A stretch of 64,000 nucleotides of DNA, from assembly GCF_036850765.1 (NCBI RefSeq), contig NC_089491.1:86894740-86958739 (forward strand), given 5' to 3'. Origin of the DNA: Saccopteryx bilineata. Its lineage: Eukaryota; Chordata; Mammalia; Chiroptera; Emballonuridae. A program made the position numbers and the translations under genes. Below, piece by piece: positions 24,222 through 36,539 of the stretch. Every line of letters starts with the position of its first letter. Positions within the stretch are counted from its first letter, which is position 1. The notes under the pieces are model-generated. The model was not told the origin of the DNA, ran no database searches, and was given only the letters and a program-made list of their open reading frames with translations.

Positions 24222-24579
24222 GGCCCTGGCCGGTTGGCTCAGTGGTAGAGCGTTGGCCTGGTGTGCAGGAGTCCCGGGTTCGATTCCTGGCCAGGGCACA
24301 CAGGAGAAGCGCCCATCTGCTTCTCCACCCCTCCACCTCTGCTTCCTCTCCTGCAGACAAGGCTCCATTGGAGCAAAATTGGCCCGGGCACTGAGGATGG
24401 CTCCATGGCCTCTGCCTCAGGCGCTAGAATGGTTCTGGTTGCAACAGAGCGATGCCCCAGATGGGCAGAGCATCGCCCCCTGGTGGGCATGCCGGGTGGA
24501 TCTTGGTCAGGCGCATGAGGGAGTCTGTCTGACTGCCTCCCTGTTTCCAACTTCAGAAACATACAAAAAAAAAAAAAAG
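24222..24579 (+). mobile_element. tRNA-derived SINE, family A
   Basis: Complete head with A box TGGCTCAGTGGTAGAGCGT and B box GGTTCGATTCC, GC-rich body, and a poly(A) tail at 24565. Near-perfect TSD AATTTGATGAA (24211-24221) and AATTTGATAAA (24580-24590). It sits immediately beyond the right TSD of the full-length L1. Confidence 0.93.
24474..24486 (-). promoter_or_regulatory. CTCF-like core motif inside a SINE
   Basis: CGCCCCCTGGTGG is the reverse complement of CCACCAGGGGGCG, at the same SINE position as the motif at 7414. Motif evidence only. Confidence 0.4.
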
Positions 24580-24590
24580 AATTTGATAAA

Positions 24591-26577
24591 GAATATCTGC
24601 CAATAAATAGTTCATTTTGAATTGGTGAATAAACTTAGTATTGTTGAAACTATGCACAAAAAATGTCTCTCAATTAAAATTTTTAATAATTGTGATTTTC
24701 TTTTTATTTAGTTATTAACAGTGCATTCTTGAATATGCTACTTAAAAAATGGTACATTCTCTAGTCTTACATTTCTGATCAGTATAAGAATTTCAACTCA
24801 TATAATATCATCATGCTTTTAAAAAAATAAGTACAAACCATAGAAAGAGAATGTATTTATTATAGCATAATATTTATGAAAAAATTATAAAAAATAGACT
24901 ATTTTGTAAAACTGAGATGATAATTAAATATCCACTATGTATTTAATGAAATTTATTAACTTTCACAAGAAAGAGTATGATAAATATGTTTTTATAACAT
25001 TAATCAGCAGGTAGAAATTGTAGGCATAATTATGTTGAAGGAGGGATGTTAAACTGAACCAAATTCCCAATGTAGTCAACAGGAAAGTCTGTAAAATGTG
25101 ACTTAAATTTTATTACTAATCCTACATTTCAAACTTAAATAAAACTCTATATTTCTAGAGTACATTTTACTTTTTTATTAATAAAGTACTAGAATGTATC
25201 AATCTAAATTATGTAAGTGAATAAGAATTTTTCAAATGAATCATTTTAAAAATGTAAAACATTTGAAAATTAAATAATATTATTTCAGAAAGTTAGATTA
25301 TTTAGTAAATCAAATTTCTTCTATATCATTTAACTAGCTTGTGTCCCACTGATGATTACATTTGTTTTTATGAAAGATGTTGTTATGGTATGCCTTCCTC
25401 AGAGACCACCAGAAAAACTCTTGGACCAAAAGTTAAAATTTTTAGACCTTTTTCTTTAAGGGGAGAATTAATCTTGAAAGTGCCTCATCAGTGTCTCAGA
25501 AGGAGGCATCAAAAAAAAAATATGTATGAGGTTATAAGGCCAGGATTATTTTAAGATTGGATCTTGCAAGGAAAGGTACTAGAATGGGTCAAAATTTTTG
25601 ACATATATCTTAGAATTTGTCAGCACAGCAAGTCAAAGACCTTGAAGCATGTCTTGATGAGCAAGCTATTAGTCTGATAAGTACACTGTTAATTAATTTA
25701 TAGTCCTGTGTTCCAGGAGCAAATATTTCCTGGAGCATGCAGCTCAGTTATTTTTGCTTCCTTCCGTATTGTCTATTATAGGAAGCTATGCCTGCACTGT
25801 CATTATTTAACACAGGAACAAGTAATTCTCTCAGTTTAAGGTATTTCTATTTGAATGAGCACAAACACAAAATTGTTAGTAAATAGTAGATGTTGATAAT
25901 TATAAATAAATAGTAGATATTAATTGATGTTACTAAATTTAATCATGATGTCTAAAACATTTTACTTATGCTTACTCTTCTCTTTCAGTGCTATGTTTTT
26001 ACTTCAACTTCAATTCTAAACAAAAGGTGTCCATATTGCCAACAGTTATATTATCAAAATAGATCAAAATAGAAAAAACAGATAAAAATTTAAATTTAAA
26101 GATGAAATGAAATGATAAAATTAATAAAAACAATGTTTTATATAGATTATGTAATTTAACATTTAATCATATTTTATTGTCCACTTATCTTCATTTAACA
26201 TGCACTGACAAGTTAGACAACAGTTAAATAATTTGAAGTTACCCACAGCTATGGATAGAATTTAACTTGAATGTATGAACCTAGCCACAGTGGTTAAAAA
26301 TTTTCTAGTTAAAATAATTTCAAGTATATTAAGTAAATGGCAAAAAATGAAATTATAGGTTTTGAGTGTAAAACTAGGTGTTTCTATCACTGACAAAAGC
26401 CCAAGGGTTTTTCTCTAAAGAAATAGGATTAATTATTAGGAAACATTTACTGACACAAAAATAAGAGATTTGGCTGGTATGTGATCGTCCATGTTCTGAG
26501 TTTTAATTAACCCAGATTTTTGAATCAATATATCCTCTTTCGCTCTTTCATCCATATAGAATGCAGCCTTTCTTGTA
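24591..26577. other. AT-rich sequence, no element named
   Basis: No coding or repeat signature that I can assign. Positions 25330-25570 are less AT-rich and may be an old, diverged repeat. Confidence 0.5.
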
Positions 26578-26617
26578 ACCCCGCCATTACTCTGACCACT
26601 AATAAAAATTTGATGAA
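26578..26617 (+). other. Chimeric leader: L1 5' terminus plus L1 TSD joined to a SINE
   Basis: These 40 bases repeat exactly 24182-24221: the terminal 19 bases or so of the L1 5' end (antisense), the L1 TSD and the SINE's own TSD. No L1 follows on the left here. The identity continues 32 bases into the SINE, 72 bp in total. It is therefore a transferred copy of the 24182-24253 junction. Confidence 0.85.
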
Positions 26618-27010
26618 GGCCCTGGCCGGTTGGCTCAGTGGTAGAGCGTCGGCCTGGCGTGCAGAAGTCCTGGGTTTGATTCCCGGCCAGGGCACACAGG
26701 AGAAGCGCCCATCTGCTTCTCCACCCCTCCCCCTCCTTCCTCTCTGTCTCTCTCTTCCCCTCCCGCAGTGAGGCTCCATTGGAACAAAGATGGCCTGGGC
26801 GCTGGGGATGGCTCCTTGGCCTCTGCCCCAGGTGCAAGAGTGGCTCTGGTCCCAACAGAGCGATGCCCTGGAGGGGCAGAGCATTGCCCCCTGGTGGACA
26901 GAGCAGCGCCCCCTGGTGGGCGTGCCGGGTGGATCCCGGTTGGGCGCATGTGGGAGTCTGTCTGACTGTCTCTCCCCATTTCCAGCTTCAGAAAAATACA
27001 AAAAAAAAAT
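26618..27010 (+). mobile_element. tRNA-derived SINE, family A, variant with duplicated GCCCCCTGGTGG segment
   Basis: Canonical A and B boxes, body and a poly(A) tail. Its body differs at many sites from the copy at 24222 ('GGGGATGGCTCCTTGG' instead of 'GAGGATGGCTCCATGG'), so it belongs to another subfamily. No TSD is visible, in keeping with a rearranged 5' side. Confidence 0.9.
26885..26919 (-). promoter_or_regulatory. Tandem pair of CTCF-like core motifs
   Basis: TGCCCCCTGGTGG (26885-26897) and CGCCCCCTGGTGG (26907-26919) lie 22 bp apart within the SINE. The pair seems to be a short internal duplication that defines a subfamily, since the copy at 40139 shares it. Confidence 0.4.
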
Positions 27011-27855
27011 AGTATTTCAGGTAAAGTTAGAAAATTTAATATTGTACTTTCCATAATCTATAGAATTATTAGGCAAGGATCAACAAAAATATAATTTATT
27101 TGAACATTATTAAAAAATAACTATATGATGAGCATTCATAGAACACTCCATCCAACAACACAGCACAGTAAATATTCTCTTCAATTTCACAAAGCATATT
27201 CTCTATGAAGAAAATGTTCTAGTCCATAAAACAAGACACAATAAATATAATATGAGAATAGAAATCATACAAACTATGTTTTCTAATGACAATGAAATTA
27301 AATTAGAAATCAAACAAGAATAAAAATTGGAGAAATAATAAATATGTGGATATTAAATAACAGACTTATAAATAACCAATTGGTTAAAAAGAAATTATAA
27401 AAAAATTAGAAAAATTTTTGTATTGATTAAAATAAAGACAACTTATTAACATATAGGAGAAACAGTTAACTGGTGAAATGGACAAATTTCTGTTACTAAA
27501 TACTGAAAATAACTCAAAAAGAAATAGAGAATATGAATTCACCTATAACAAGTAAAAGTATTATTTAATAATATTTTAAAAACTATCCAAAGAAAGCATA
27601 GGTTGAAAGAAAACCCAATGAACTATACCCAATATTTTAAAAATGATTGACACCATTTTCTACAAATTCTTCAAAAAATAATAGAATGCAATACTCCCAA
27701 CATATATATGAAGTTTGTTTTACCTTTATTCCAAAAATAGACCAAAACATAAAACAGGAATGCTTCAGACCAATACTTCTTATGAATAGAGATGTAAAAA
27801 TTCTGAACAAAATATGAGAACACTGAATTGAACAACATACAATATTAAAGGGATT

Positions 27856-28262
27856 GGCCTTGGCTGGTTGGCTAAGTGGTAGAGCGTCGGCCTGGCGTGT
27901 AGAAGTCCCGGGTTCAATTCCCGGCCAGGGCACACAGGAGAAGTGCCCATCTGCTTCTCCACCCCTCTCCCTCTCCTTCCTCTCTTGTCTCTCTCTTCCC
28001 CTCCCGCAGCCAAGGCTCCATTGGAGCAAAGATGGCCCGGAGCTGGGGTGGCTCCTTGGCCTCTGCCCCAGGCGCTAGAGTGGCTCTGGTCACAACAGAG
28101 TGACACCCCGGAAGGGCAGAGCATCGCCCCCTGGTGGGCAGAGCGTCGCCCCTGGTGGGCGTGCCGGATGGAGCCCGGTTGGGCGCATGCGAGAATCTGT
28201 CTGACTGTCTCTCCCCGTTTCCAGCAACAGAAAAAAAAAAAAAAGAAAAAAAAGAAAAAAAA
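27856..28262 (+). mobile_element. tRNA-derived SINE, family A
   Basis: Head with GTTGGCTAAGTGGTAGAGCGT and B box GGTTCAATTCC, full body, and an A-rich tail broken by single G bases. The 9-bp TSD ATTAAAGGG flanks it (27844-27852 and 28263-28271). It interrupts the old L1. Confidence 0.92.
28125..28158 (-). promoter_or_regulatory. CTCF-like motif and a degenerate second copy
   Basis: CGCCCCCTGGTGG at 28125-28137. A second copy with one C fewer (CGCCCCTGGTGG) is at 28147-28158. Same SINE position as the paired motifs at 26885 and 40238. Confidence 0.35.
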
Positions 28263-29469
28263 ATTAAAGGGTTTATGCACCATGAATAACTGGAATTTAT
28301 TCCAGGGACACAAATTTACTTTAACATCCATTAAATAAATGTATCATATCAATAGAATAAAGGACAGAAATCACATGATAATCTCAACAGATAAAGAGAC
28401 AGTATTTGGCAAAATTTAGCACAGTTTCATTATATAAACATTAAACAAATGGATTAGAATAGAACTTCCTCAACTTTACAATAGGTGTCAACAATATACA
28501 CTCAGCTTATATCATACTAACTGAGGAAAAAGTAAATGTTTTTCCTATAATATCAGGGATAAGACAGGATGTCTGCTCTCACAATTTCTATAACATTGCA
28601 TTATAACTTCTTGTCTAGGCAATTTGGCAAGAAAATGAAATGAAAGTTATGCAGATTATAAAGGAAGAAATGAGTACCTCTAAATTTGTAGATACATGCT
28701 CTTGTATGTATAAAATCTTAAGGAAGTCACTAAAATAAACAATGAGAACTAATAAACAAGTTCGCATAGGTTGAAAGATAGAATTAATATAAAAAGTCAA
28801 TTACACATCTATATACTTTCAATAAATAACTTAGAAAATGTTAAAATACAATTTTATTTGTAATAGTATCAAAAAGAATAAAATCTCAGAAATAAATTTA
28901 ATAAAAGAAGTGTAAAACTTATACTCTGAAAATTACAAAATATTGTTGAAAGAAAAAAATCTAAATAAATGAAAAGACCTCATATTTATGAATTGGAAGA
29001 GTTAATATTAATAAGATGTGATTACTTTTACATTGATTTACAGACTCTATGACATTCCAACATCTCATCTAAATTCTATCTGATTTATTTGCAAATATTG
29101 ACAAGCTGTTTCTAAAGTCATATAGAAACTCAAGAGTCCAGAATACTCAATCTGGAGAAGCACAAAGTTGAAAGACACATTCCTTGATTTCAAAATTTAT
29201 TCCAAGATACTGCAATCAAGCCAGTGTGGTAATAACACAAGGAGAGGTATATAAATCAATGGAATATAATTGAGAATCCAAAGAAAAATTTTTGTCATTT
29301 ACAGTCATTTGTTTTTTGACAAGGTTATTACAAGAAATAAAATAATAGTCTTTTCAACAAGTGGAGTTGGGAAAACCGCATAGTCAAATGAATAAGAATG
29401 AAGTTGAACCCCTATTTTACACTATACAAAAAAATTAATTCAAAGTGAAATAAATATCCAAATATAAGA

Positions 29470-29968
29470 ACTATGATGGCCAAGACATGGAAACAGCGGG
29501 TGTCCTCTGAAAAGTAATTAAATAATGAAGATGTGGTACATATAAACAATATAATAATACCTAGCCAAAAGAAAAAATGAAATGCTGCCATTTGTGACAA
29601 CATGGAAACATCTGGAGAATATCATGCTAAGAAAAATAAATTGGACAGGAAAAGCCACAAACCATATAATTTCGCTCACATGTGGAATATAAAACCGAAA
29701 GTAAAAAATTAATAAATGACAAACAAACAAACAAAACCTCATAGACACATCCCACATACAACAGTACGGTGGTTCCCAAATAGAAGTGGGAGTGAGAGGT
29801 TAGTAAGGGGTAAAAAGAGTCAAATAGATCTTGAAAGACGACTCGACTTTGGGTGATAAACACGCAATGCAGTATAAAGATGATGTTTCATAGAATTGTA
29901 CACTTGAAACCTATATAACTTTATTAACCAATATCACTCCAATGCATTTAATTAACAAAAATGAAAAT
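29470..29968 (+). mobile_element. L1 3' end nested in an older L1
   Basis: 'GATGGCCAAGACATGGAAACAG' starts an ORF2 C-terminal and 3'UTR segment ending in 'ACTTTATTAACCAATATCACTCC' and an A-rich tail. On both sides the older L1 reads through (AAATATAAGAACT before, AAACTAATAGAACATAAC after). It is a 5'-truncated insertion. Confidence 0.65.
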
Positions 29969-30009
29969 TTAAAACTAATAGAACATAACGGTTTCTTAGA
30001 AAAATAACA

Positions 30010-30732
30010 TGGGAAATGATATTTTCAAACAACAACTCAGATAAGGGCCTAATATCCAAAATATACAAAGAACTCATAAAACTCAACAACAAATAAACAA
30101 ACAATCCAATAAAAAAATGGGAAGAGGATATGAACAGACACTTCTCCCAGGAAGAAATACAAATGGCCAACAGATATATGAAAAGATGCTCATCTTCTTT
30201 AGTTATTAGAGAAATGCAAATCAAAACTGCAATGAGATACCACCTCACACCTGTTAGATTAGCTATTATTAACAAGACAGGTAATAGCAAATGTTGGAGA
30301 GGCTGTGGAGAAAAAGGAACCCTCATTCACTGTTGGTGGGAATGTAAAGTAGTACAACCATTATGGAAGAAAGTATGGTGGTTCCTCAAAAAACTGAAAA
30401 TAGAACTACCTTATGACCCAGCAATCCCTCTACTGGGTATATACCCCAAAACCTCAGAAACATTGATACGTAAAGACACATGCAGCCCCATGTTTATTGC
30501 AGCATTGTTCACAGTGGCCAGGACATGGAAACAACCAAAAAGCCCGTCAATAGATGGCTGAATAAAGAAGATGTGGCACATATACACTATGGAATACTAC
30601 TCAGCCATAAGAAATGATGACATCGGAACATTTACAGCAAAATGGTGGGATCTTGATAACATTATACGAAGTGAAATAAGTAAATCAGAAATAAACAGGA
30701 ACTGCATTATTCCATACGTAGGTGGGACATAA
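30010..30732 (+). pseudogene. ORF2: L1 ORF2 C-terminal fragment
   Basis: Sequence of the ORF2 tail, including the cysteine domain [18 protein letters not shown] and the end VGGT. There is a TAA near 30094, and a TGG-to-TGA change stops the frame at about 30559-30561 (after SPSIDG). Beyond that the same frame resumes ([20 protein letters not shown]) to the natural stop. Having neither the RT nor endonuclease domain, it can have no replicase function. Confidence 0.85.
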
Positions 30733-30979
30733 AAGTGAGACTAAGAGACATTGATAAGAGTGTGGTGGTTATGGGGGGAGGGGGGAGAGGGAGAGGGAAA
30801 GGGGGAGAGGGAGGGGCACAAAGAAAACTAGATAGAAGGTGACAGAGGACAATCTGACTTTGGGTGATGGGTATGCAACATAATTGAACGACAAGATAAC
30901 CTGGACATGTTATCTTTGAATATATGTATCCTGATTTATTGATGTTGCCCCATTAAAAAAATAAAATTATTAAAAAAAA
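30010..30979 (+). mobile_element. 5'-truncated young L1
   Basis: About 970 bp: the last ~240 codons of ORF2, a G-rich 3'UTR (30770-30815), a terminal 'TTGATGTTGCCCCATTAAAAAAAT' and a tail. The perfect 11-bp TSD AGAAAAATAAC lies at 29999-30009 and 30980-30990. Very similar to the L1 at 16517. Confidence 0.95.
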
Positions 30980-32050
30980 AGAAAAATAACAAAACACAGG
31001 CAACAACAAAAATTAAATAAAAACTTGGACTTGATTAAAATTTAAAACTTTTGTGTTCAAATGATATCATTAAGAATGTGAAAAGACAACCCAGGGAGTC
31101 AGATAAAATATTTTCAAATTAGTATTTGATAAAGAATTTACATCTAGAATACATACAGAATTCTTACAAATTAATGATAAAAGTAAATAACTTAAAAATG
31201 GACAAATCATCTGAATGAATATTATTCAAAATTATGTACAAATGGTAATTAATTACATGAAAATATTTCCACATCATTACCTATCAGGGAAATGCAAACT
31301 CCAAACAGAAGATATAAATTCATACCTATACAGATGGATATAAGCAAAATAAAAGATAATGACAAGTGTTGGTAAGAATGTGAATACTTGGAAACCTTAT
31401 ACATTTTTGGTGAGATTATAATTAATGTACTCCTTGGAAAGCATACTGGTAGTTCCACAAAAGGCCAAACATAAAGTCACAATGTGACCTAAATATTCTA
31501 CTAGATATACCCAAGAAAATGAAAACAGATATTCTTATAAAAACTTATACACAAATCTTTATAGCAAAATTATTCTTAATAGACCAAAAATGAAAACAAT
31601 CCAAAAGTCCATGAACTGATTAATGGATAAACAAAGCATGTTGTATCCATTAAATGAAATATTACTTAGTAATGAAATAAAGTAGTAATAGATGGCATAA
31701 AATAGACAATCTCTAAAAGCATCATGCTACATGTAAGAACCAGTCACAAATACAATCTATTACATTATTACATGTATATTAGAATAGGCAAATTTATTGA
31801 GACAGAAAGTAGATTAGTTGTTGCCTAGTGCTTGGGGGAGGGGAGGAAATAAGGAGTTAAAGAGAAATAGAGTGATCTTAGTGTATATGTTGCTTTTTTC
31901 TGAAATGATAAAGATATGCTAAAATTCATAATAATTGTGAATGTACTAAATGGTGATATATACAAAATTGTGAATGTACTAAAAACTTGAATTGTATAGT
32001 TTTAAGTTGATGAATTGTATTATGTGAATTATAACTAATAAAAGTGTTAT

Positions 32051-34861
32051 AAAGACAATATCTATTTTATAATTTTTTGTAACATTACATTATATATACT
32101 AAGTAATAAATTTATATATTTATGTCTATGAACAAAAATAACTATATACATATATTCATGTGTGAAGAAAGATAAAATGTACAGGATATACATCTATAGG
32201 TATATTGGGAATACTGAAAAATTGCTTTTATTTGTGCACATGAACATTGCATTTCCTGAAAACATTTACTTATTCTAACTTATTTTAGAATCAGTGCTGG
32301 CAAACTGAACATGTTTATGCTTCCATGAGACCTCTGATTGTTAGAAATGGAAATCCCAACTACTGAGTTTTTACCATTAAGACTCACAAAGCCATGGGGA
32401 AGGACAGTAAGAAGTGCAAAATTCCATAATATTTTAGAATTTACTTAAGGAGATATTAAGTTTGAATAAAACATGAACACTTTGATCCCATGGTTTTTAA
32501 ACAAATGGTTGCTTAATTGAATACATGTCCTAAAGCACTAGGGTGATCATCTCACTTCCATAATATTATTCACATTTTTCCTCAAGTATGTGCATTTCAA
32601 TACATATTTTGGCATTTTGCAATATATACATGTTACATAATCAAATGGCATGAAACATTCAAATAAAACATAGCAAATCCAAAGTGTTCTGACAAATAAA
32701 GTTATGACAAGTGTCTTCATTAGGAGATTATATTATATTATTGATATGGAAAAACCGAGTTTGTTTACAAAATTAGTATTTACAGAAATTATGTTTGTTT
32801 TCAGTAGAAATGTTATATGTATGTATTTTCCTATCCATTCACTGTTCAATTGGTAATTGCTTTTCCAAATGTCACAACTGCAATAACATATTTTAAACAT
32901 GTTCTAACCATGAATATTAATCTTCTATTTTCTGAGAATTTTGACTTTATAGCCTACAATCATGTAATCTAATATTTCAATATATATTTTTTTATTTTCT
33001 ATACAAGAATCAGGTCACAACCGCAGCTCATCCAATTTTGACATCCTTGAATGGGTTTGACTATTTCAACAAATATTGTTATTTTTGCTTACAACATTCT
33101 CCAAGACGTTCTTTAATTCTAGTTTATTTTTGTAAATTTTTCTAAAGTAAGTAAATGATAATCACGAAATATGTGCAGTGAGAGAATAGAAATCTGGGCT
33201 TTCCCACTTTACTTTTGCAATAATAGGAAAAAAATGTTTTTTCTTTAAATACATTTTTATTTTAAAACATTTTATTTTTAATCATGTAAATTAGTCAAAG
33301 AATAGTAATAAACCTCTGGTTTTGCAAAGTGTTATGATTCAGTCCCACCCAAAACGATTATTTTATATTCCCAAAAGATTTAACTCTAATGACTAGCAGT
33401 ATGACTAAAAATGTTAGAAACTAATCCCCCTGAACTCTTGAAGGCTCACTTACTAGTGAGAACAATTACAAAGAATATTGCCAAATTAATCGGAAGAACG
33501 ACTGCAGAGGTTCAGACAAGAGATGGTCCAAATAAAAGTGGAGGAAAGGAAGAAGACAAACATCACAGAAAGCAGTTTATGGTAAGCATTAACACTTCTC
33601 TAATATAACTAAAGGGGGAGCTCTGGGAAGTTAGAAACATTTAAGTCTAGCTTTTTCCCTCTATATTTGGGAAAACTAAATTTAAATAGAAATGTACAAA
33701 CAGAAAAGTATCAAAGTCAAATACTATAGAAAATTATTTTAAAAGACTATAGAGTGTTATAGCATTCTTAGAGATATTAAAACTATTAAAATTCAAAGGA
33801 AAAAATAAATAAAATACCCAGATTTTATAGTACTATTTCAGATCAAATTAAACAATAAGAGAACAGACAAAAAATTAAATTACAATATAAGCAGAATTAA
33901 AAAATTTTAATAATAAAGTAATTTAAATCTATTTAAATTTAAATATTGAAAAACAATTTAAAGCAGAGCTAGAAATACTATCAAAATAATTGACTTTAAA
34001 AGTGAGGACTAAACTAGAAAAATGCATGATTAGATAAACACTGTAAAAATATCTTAAGAGAAGTAAATGTAGATAATAAAGAACAATTTTATATGTAAAG
34101 TAATAGAGAACGTGATAAAGAATAATTCAAGAGAAAGTGATGAAGTATTAAAGATTGATAAAGTTGAGCATAAAAATACCATAATTCCTAAAGAAACTTA
34201 AGGAAAGCATCAGAGAAAATTATGGAAATGTATATGTCAAGGACTTTTAAAAGGTTTAAGCTTTACATTAAAGTATTCATTATGTGCCAGAGAATGTTGA
34301 CAATAAGGATCAGCAAGACCTAGTCCAGTATAATTATAGCACTCAAAAGAAAATGAAGAAAAATAATGAGTCTGTGAGTTGAAGGAAATAGATTATCATC
34401 AGACATTAGAGATTTCAATAACAACTTTAATGCAGAAAAAATAGGGTAGCATACTTAAGTTATTCAAGAAAAAAATCATAAAAACCGGGAATATTAACCT
34501 TCAAATACAAAGAGCACAGTAAAACTAATATCAACAAGTGTGAACTCAGAGAATATAGTTCTTAAGAGGCCCTCCTAAATATTTTATTTAAAAACAAACT
34601 TCAGGAAAACAAAATGACTAGAGAAATACAGAAATAGGGGAGAGGTAATAAGCATTAAATATGTTGTTTTTTTACAACAAAAAATATATAATAATTAAAA
34701 AAATAAATTAGCATGCAGTCATTATCTGATCTGATCATTTTGATAGAGTATGATGATTCAATATAGTAAAAATAATTGGTGATAACAATATTAATATTGT
34801 TAATCTAAAATAATTATATTAGAGAAAACATTGAAAATATGTAATTATGGGCTTTTTTTTT
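32051..34861. other. AT-rich stretch, no secure feature
   Basis: Nearly 3 kb without a recognisable gene. Positions 33640-34660 are A-rich with a HAL1- or ORF1-like texture, but I cannot match a conserved segment. A 65-codon frame at 33411-33608 has no known domain and no coding context. Confidence 0.45.
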
Positions 34862-34946
34862 TTAATGTACCACCAATTTTTTTTTTAATTTTTTTTTCAA
34901 TTTTTTATTTATTCATTTTAGAGAGGAGAAGGAGAGACAGACAGAC

Positions 34947-34993
<47 letters not shown>

Positions 34994-35114
34994 GGGGAGG
35001 AGCTGGAAGCATCAACTCCCATATGTGCCTTGACCAGGCAAGCCCAGGGTTTTGAACCGGCGACCTCAGCATTTCCAGGTCTACGCTTTATCCACTGCGC
35101 CACCACAGGTCAGG
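34862..35114 (-). mobile_element. tRNA-derived SINE, family C, with (GA)n tail region
   Basis: Reverse copy: complement of head (CTTTATCCACTGCGCCACCACAGGTCAGGC) and 'AACTCCCATATGTGCCTTGACC'. A GACA and GA microsatellite at 34935-34990 grew in its C/T-rich segment. Probable TSD around TGGGC followed by a T run on both sides. Confidence 0.85.
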
Positions 35115-35344
35115 CCTGGGCATTTTTTATTTTATCACTTCTATTGTTCTAGAAATCTGGAAGTCTCAGTGTAGTATTAAGGAGATACAGATATAATATG
35201 GATAAGTTTAAACAAAACAAAAACTCTGTAATTCCAATCTAGAATAAAAATATTAGTACTGAAACATGAGGTTATTTTGAGTTTAAGTATTTATACACAG
35301 TGTATATATACACACACAATTCCTAGCTATGATTTTGTATCCAT

Positions 35345-35360
35345 ATCTATCATCTATCTA

Positions 35361-35400
<40 letters not shown>

Positions 35401-35440
35401 CATCTATCTATCTATCATCTATCTATCTGATCTATCTACC
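35345..35440. repeat. (TATC)n microsatellite
   Basis: About 20 tetranucleotide units with a few interruptions (CATC, TGATC). Confidence 0.95.
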
Positions 35441-35856
35441 ATCTCCTTAGCCTATCTATATATCTCCTTAGCTCTGTTATTTAAAAACATCATAGAAACA
35501 ATTTGTTCCCTAGCACTCATAATGATCCTGATTTATCACTTCCCATTAGAAGAAACCAGAGATTTATGGAGAAATGACTGACTAGAACATCTTGAAATAC
35601 CAGTTATCAAGAAAGTTCTTCAAGAAAATTGAAGGACTTAAGTGCCTTCTACCTTTACCCACTTAAAATAAAATTATAGATATTTAGATTGCATATATAT
35701 TTATATATATGACATTATTGAATATAAATATTGAAAACTGAATATTTAACCATATATTGGGGTTAAAACACAGAGCACATAAAGTAAGACCTTATTCCAG
35801 ACAAAATTTTCACAATAATTAATATTATCTTGTTGCTAATTTCTTTGAAAATGAAC

Positions 35857-36460
35857 CTTTTTTTTTCCTTTTTTTAAAATTAATTTTAATGGGATGACAT
35901 TAATAACTCAGGGTACATATGTTCAGAGAAAACATATCCAGGTTATTTTGACATTTAATTATGTTGCATACCCATCACCCAAAGTCAAATTGTCTTCCGT
36001 CACCTTCTATCTAGTTTTCTTTGGGCCTCTCCCCTCCCCCTCTCCCTCCCTCTCCTCCCTTCTCCCCCACCCGGTAACCACCTCACTCTTGTCCATGTCT
36101 CTTAGTCTGGTTTTTATGTCCCACCTATGTATGGAATCATGCAGTTCTTAGTTTTTTTCTGATTTACTTATTTCACTTCGTATAATGTTATCAAGATCCA
36201 TCCATGTTGTAGTAAATGATCCGATGTCATCATTTCTTATGGCTGAGTAGTATTCCATAGTATACATCTTCTTTATCCAGTCATCTGTTGAAGGGATTTT
36301 TGGTTCTTTCCATGTCTTGGCCACTTTGAACAATGCTGCAATGGGAATGTAAAGGAATACAACCATTATGGAAGAAAGTATGGTGGTTCCTCAAAAAACT
36401 AAAAATAAAACTACCATATGATCCAGCAATCCCTCTACTGGGTATATACCACCAAAACTC
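35857..36460 (-). mobile_element. 5'-inverted, 5'-truncated young L1
   Basis: Positions 35857-36341 are the L1 3' end on the minus strand. Positions 36342-36460 are adjoining ORF2 sequence on the plus strand (GGGAATGTAAAGGAATACAACC to a GGTATATACC-like end). About 45 bp of L1 between them is missing. The perfect 10-bp TSD GAAAATGAAC lies at 35847-35856 and 36461-36470. This is a typical twin-priming product. Confidence 0.9.
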
Positions 36461-36539
36461 GAAAATGAACTTTTGTGATGAAATAGTAATCTCCTAGATA
36501 TGATAAAATTTTTGTTTCCTGAGCTACTTTTTTTGTTTT

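Larger units (their letters stand above)
27060..32050 (+). mobile_element. Old LINE-1 with three nested insertions
   Basis: L1 ORF2 from the endonuclease region (27060-27840), through RT (28263-29460), to the C-terminus and 3'UTR (30991-32050), all on the plus strand with stops in every frame. A SINE (27856-28262), an L1 3' fragment (about 29470-29968) and a young L1 (30010-30979) interrupt it. The host sequence resumes correctly after each. Confidence 0.75.

Noticed and set aside
24231..24300. Possible tRNA gene (A and B boxes present)
   Set aside because: It is the tRNA-derived head of a SINE followed by the SINE body and poly(A); the same head recurs in all copies.
26435..27056. Overlapping frames up to 158 codons
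   Set aside because: SINE-derived shadows, as are those near 24239-24606, 27637-28338, 38752-39174 and 40108-40571.
33411..33608. 65-codon frame rich in Lys, Thr and Gly
   Set aside because: No recognisable domain; an isolated ATG-to-stop stretch in A-rich DNA.
35345..35440. Regular repeat array considered as CRISPR-like
   Set aside because: It is a plain TATC tetranucleotide microsatellite with no spacers, in a mammalian genome.
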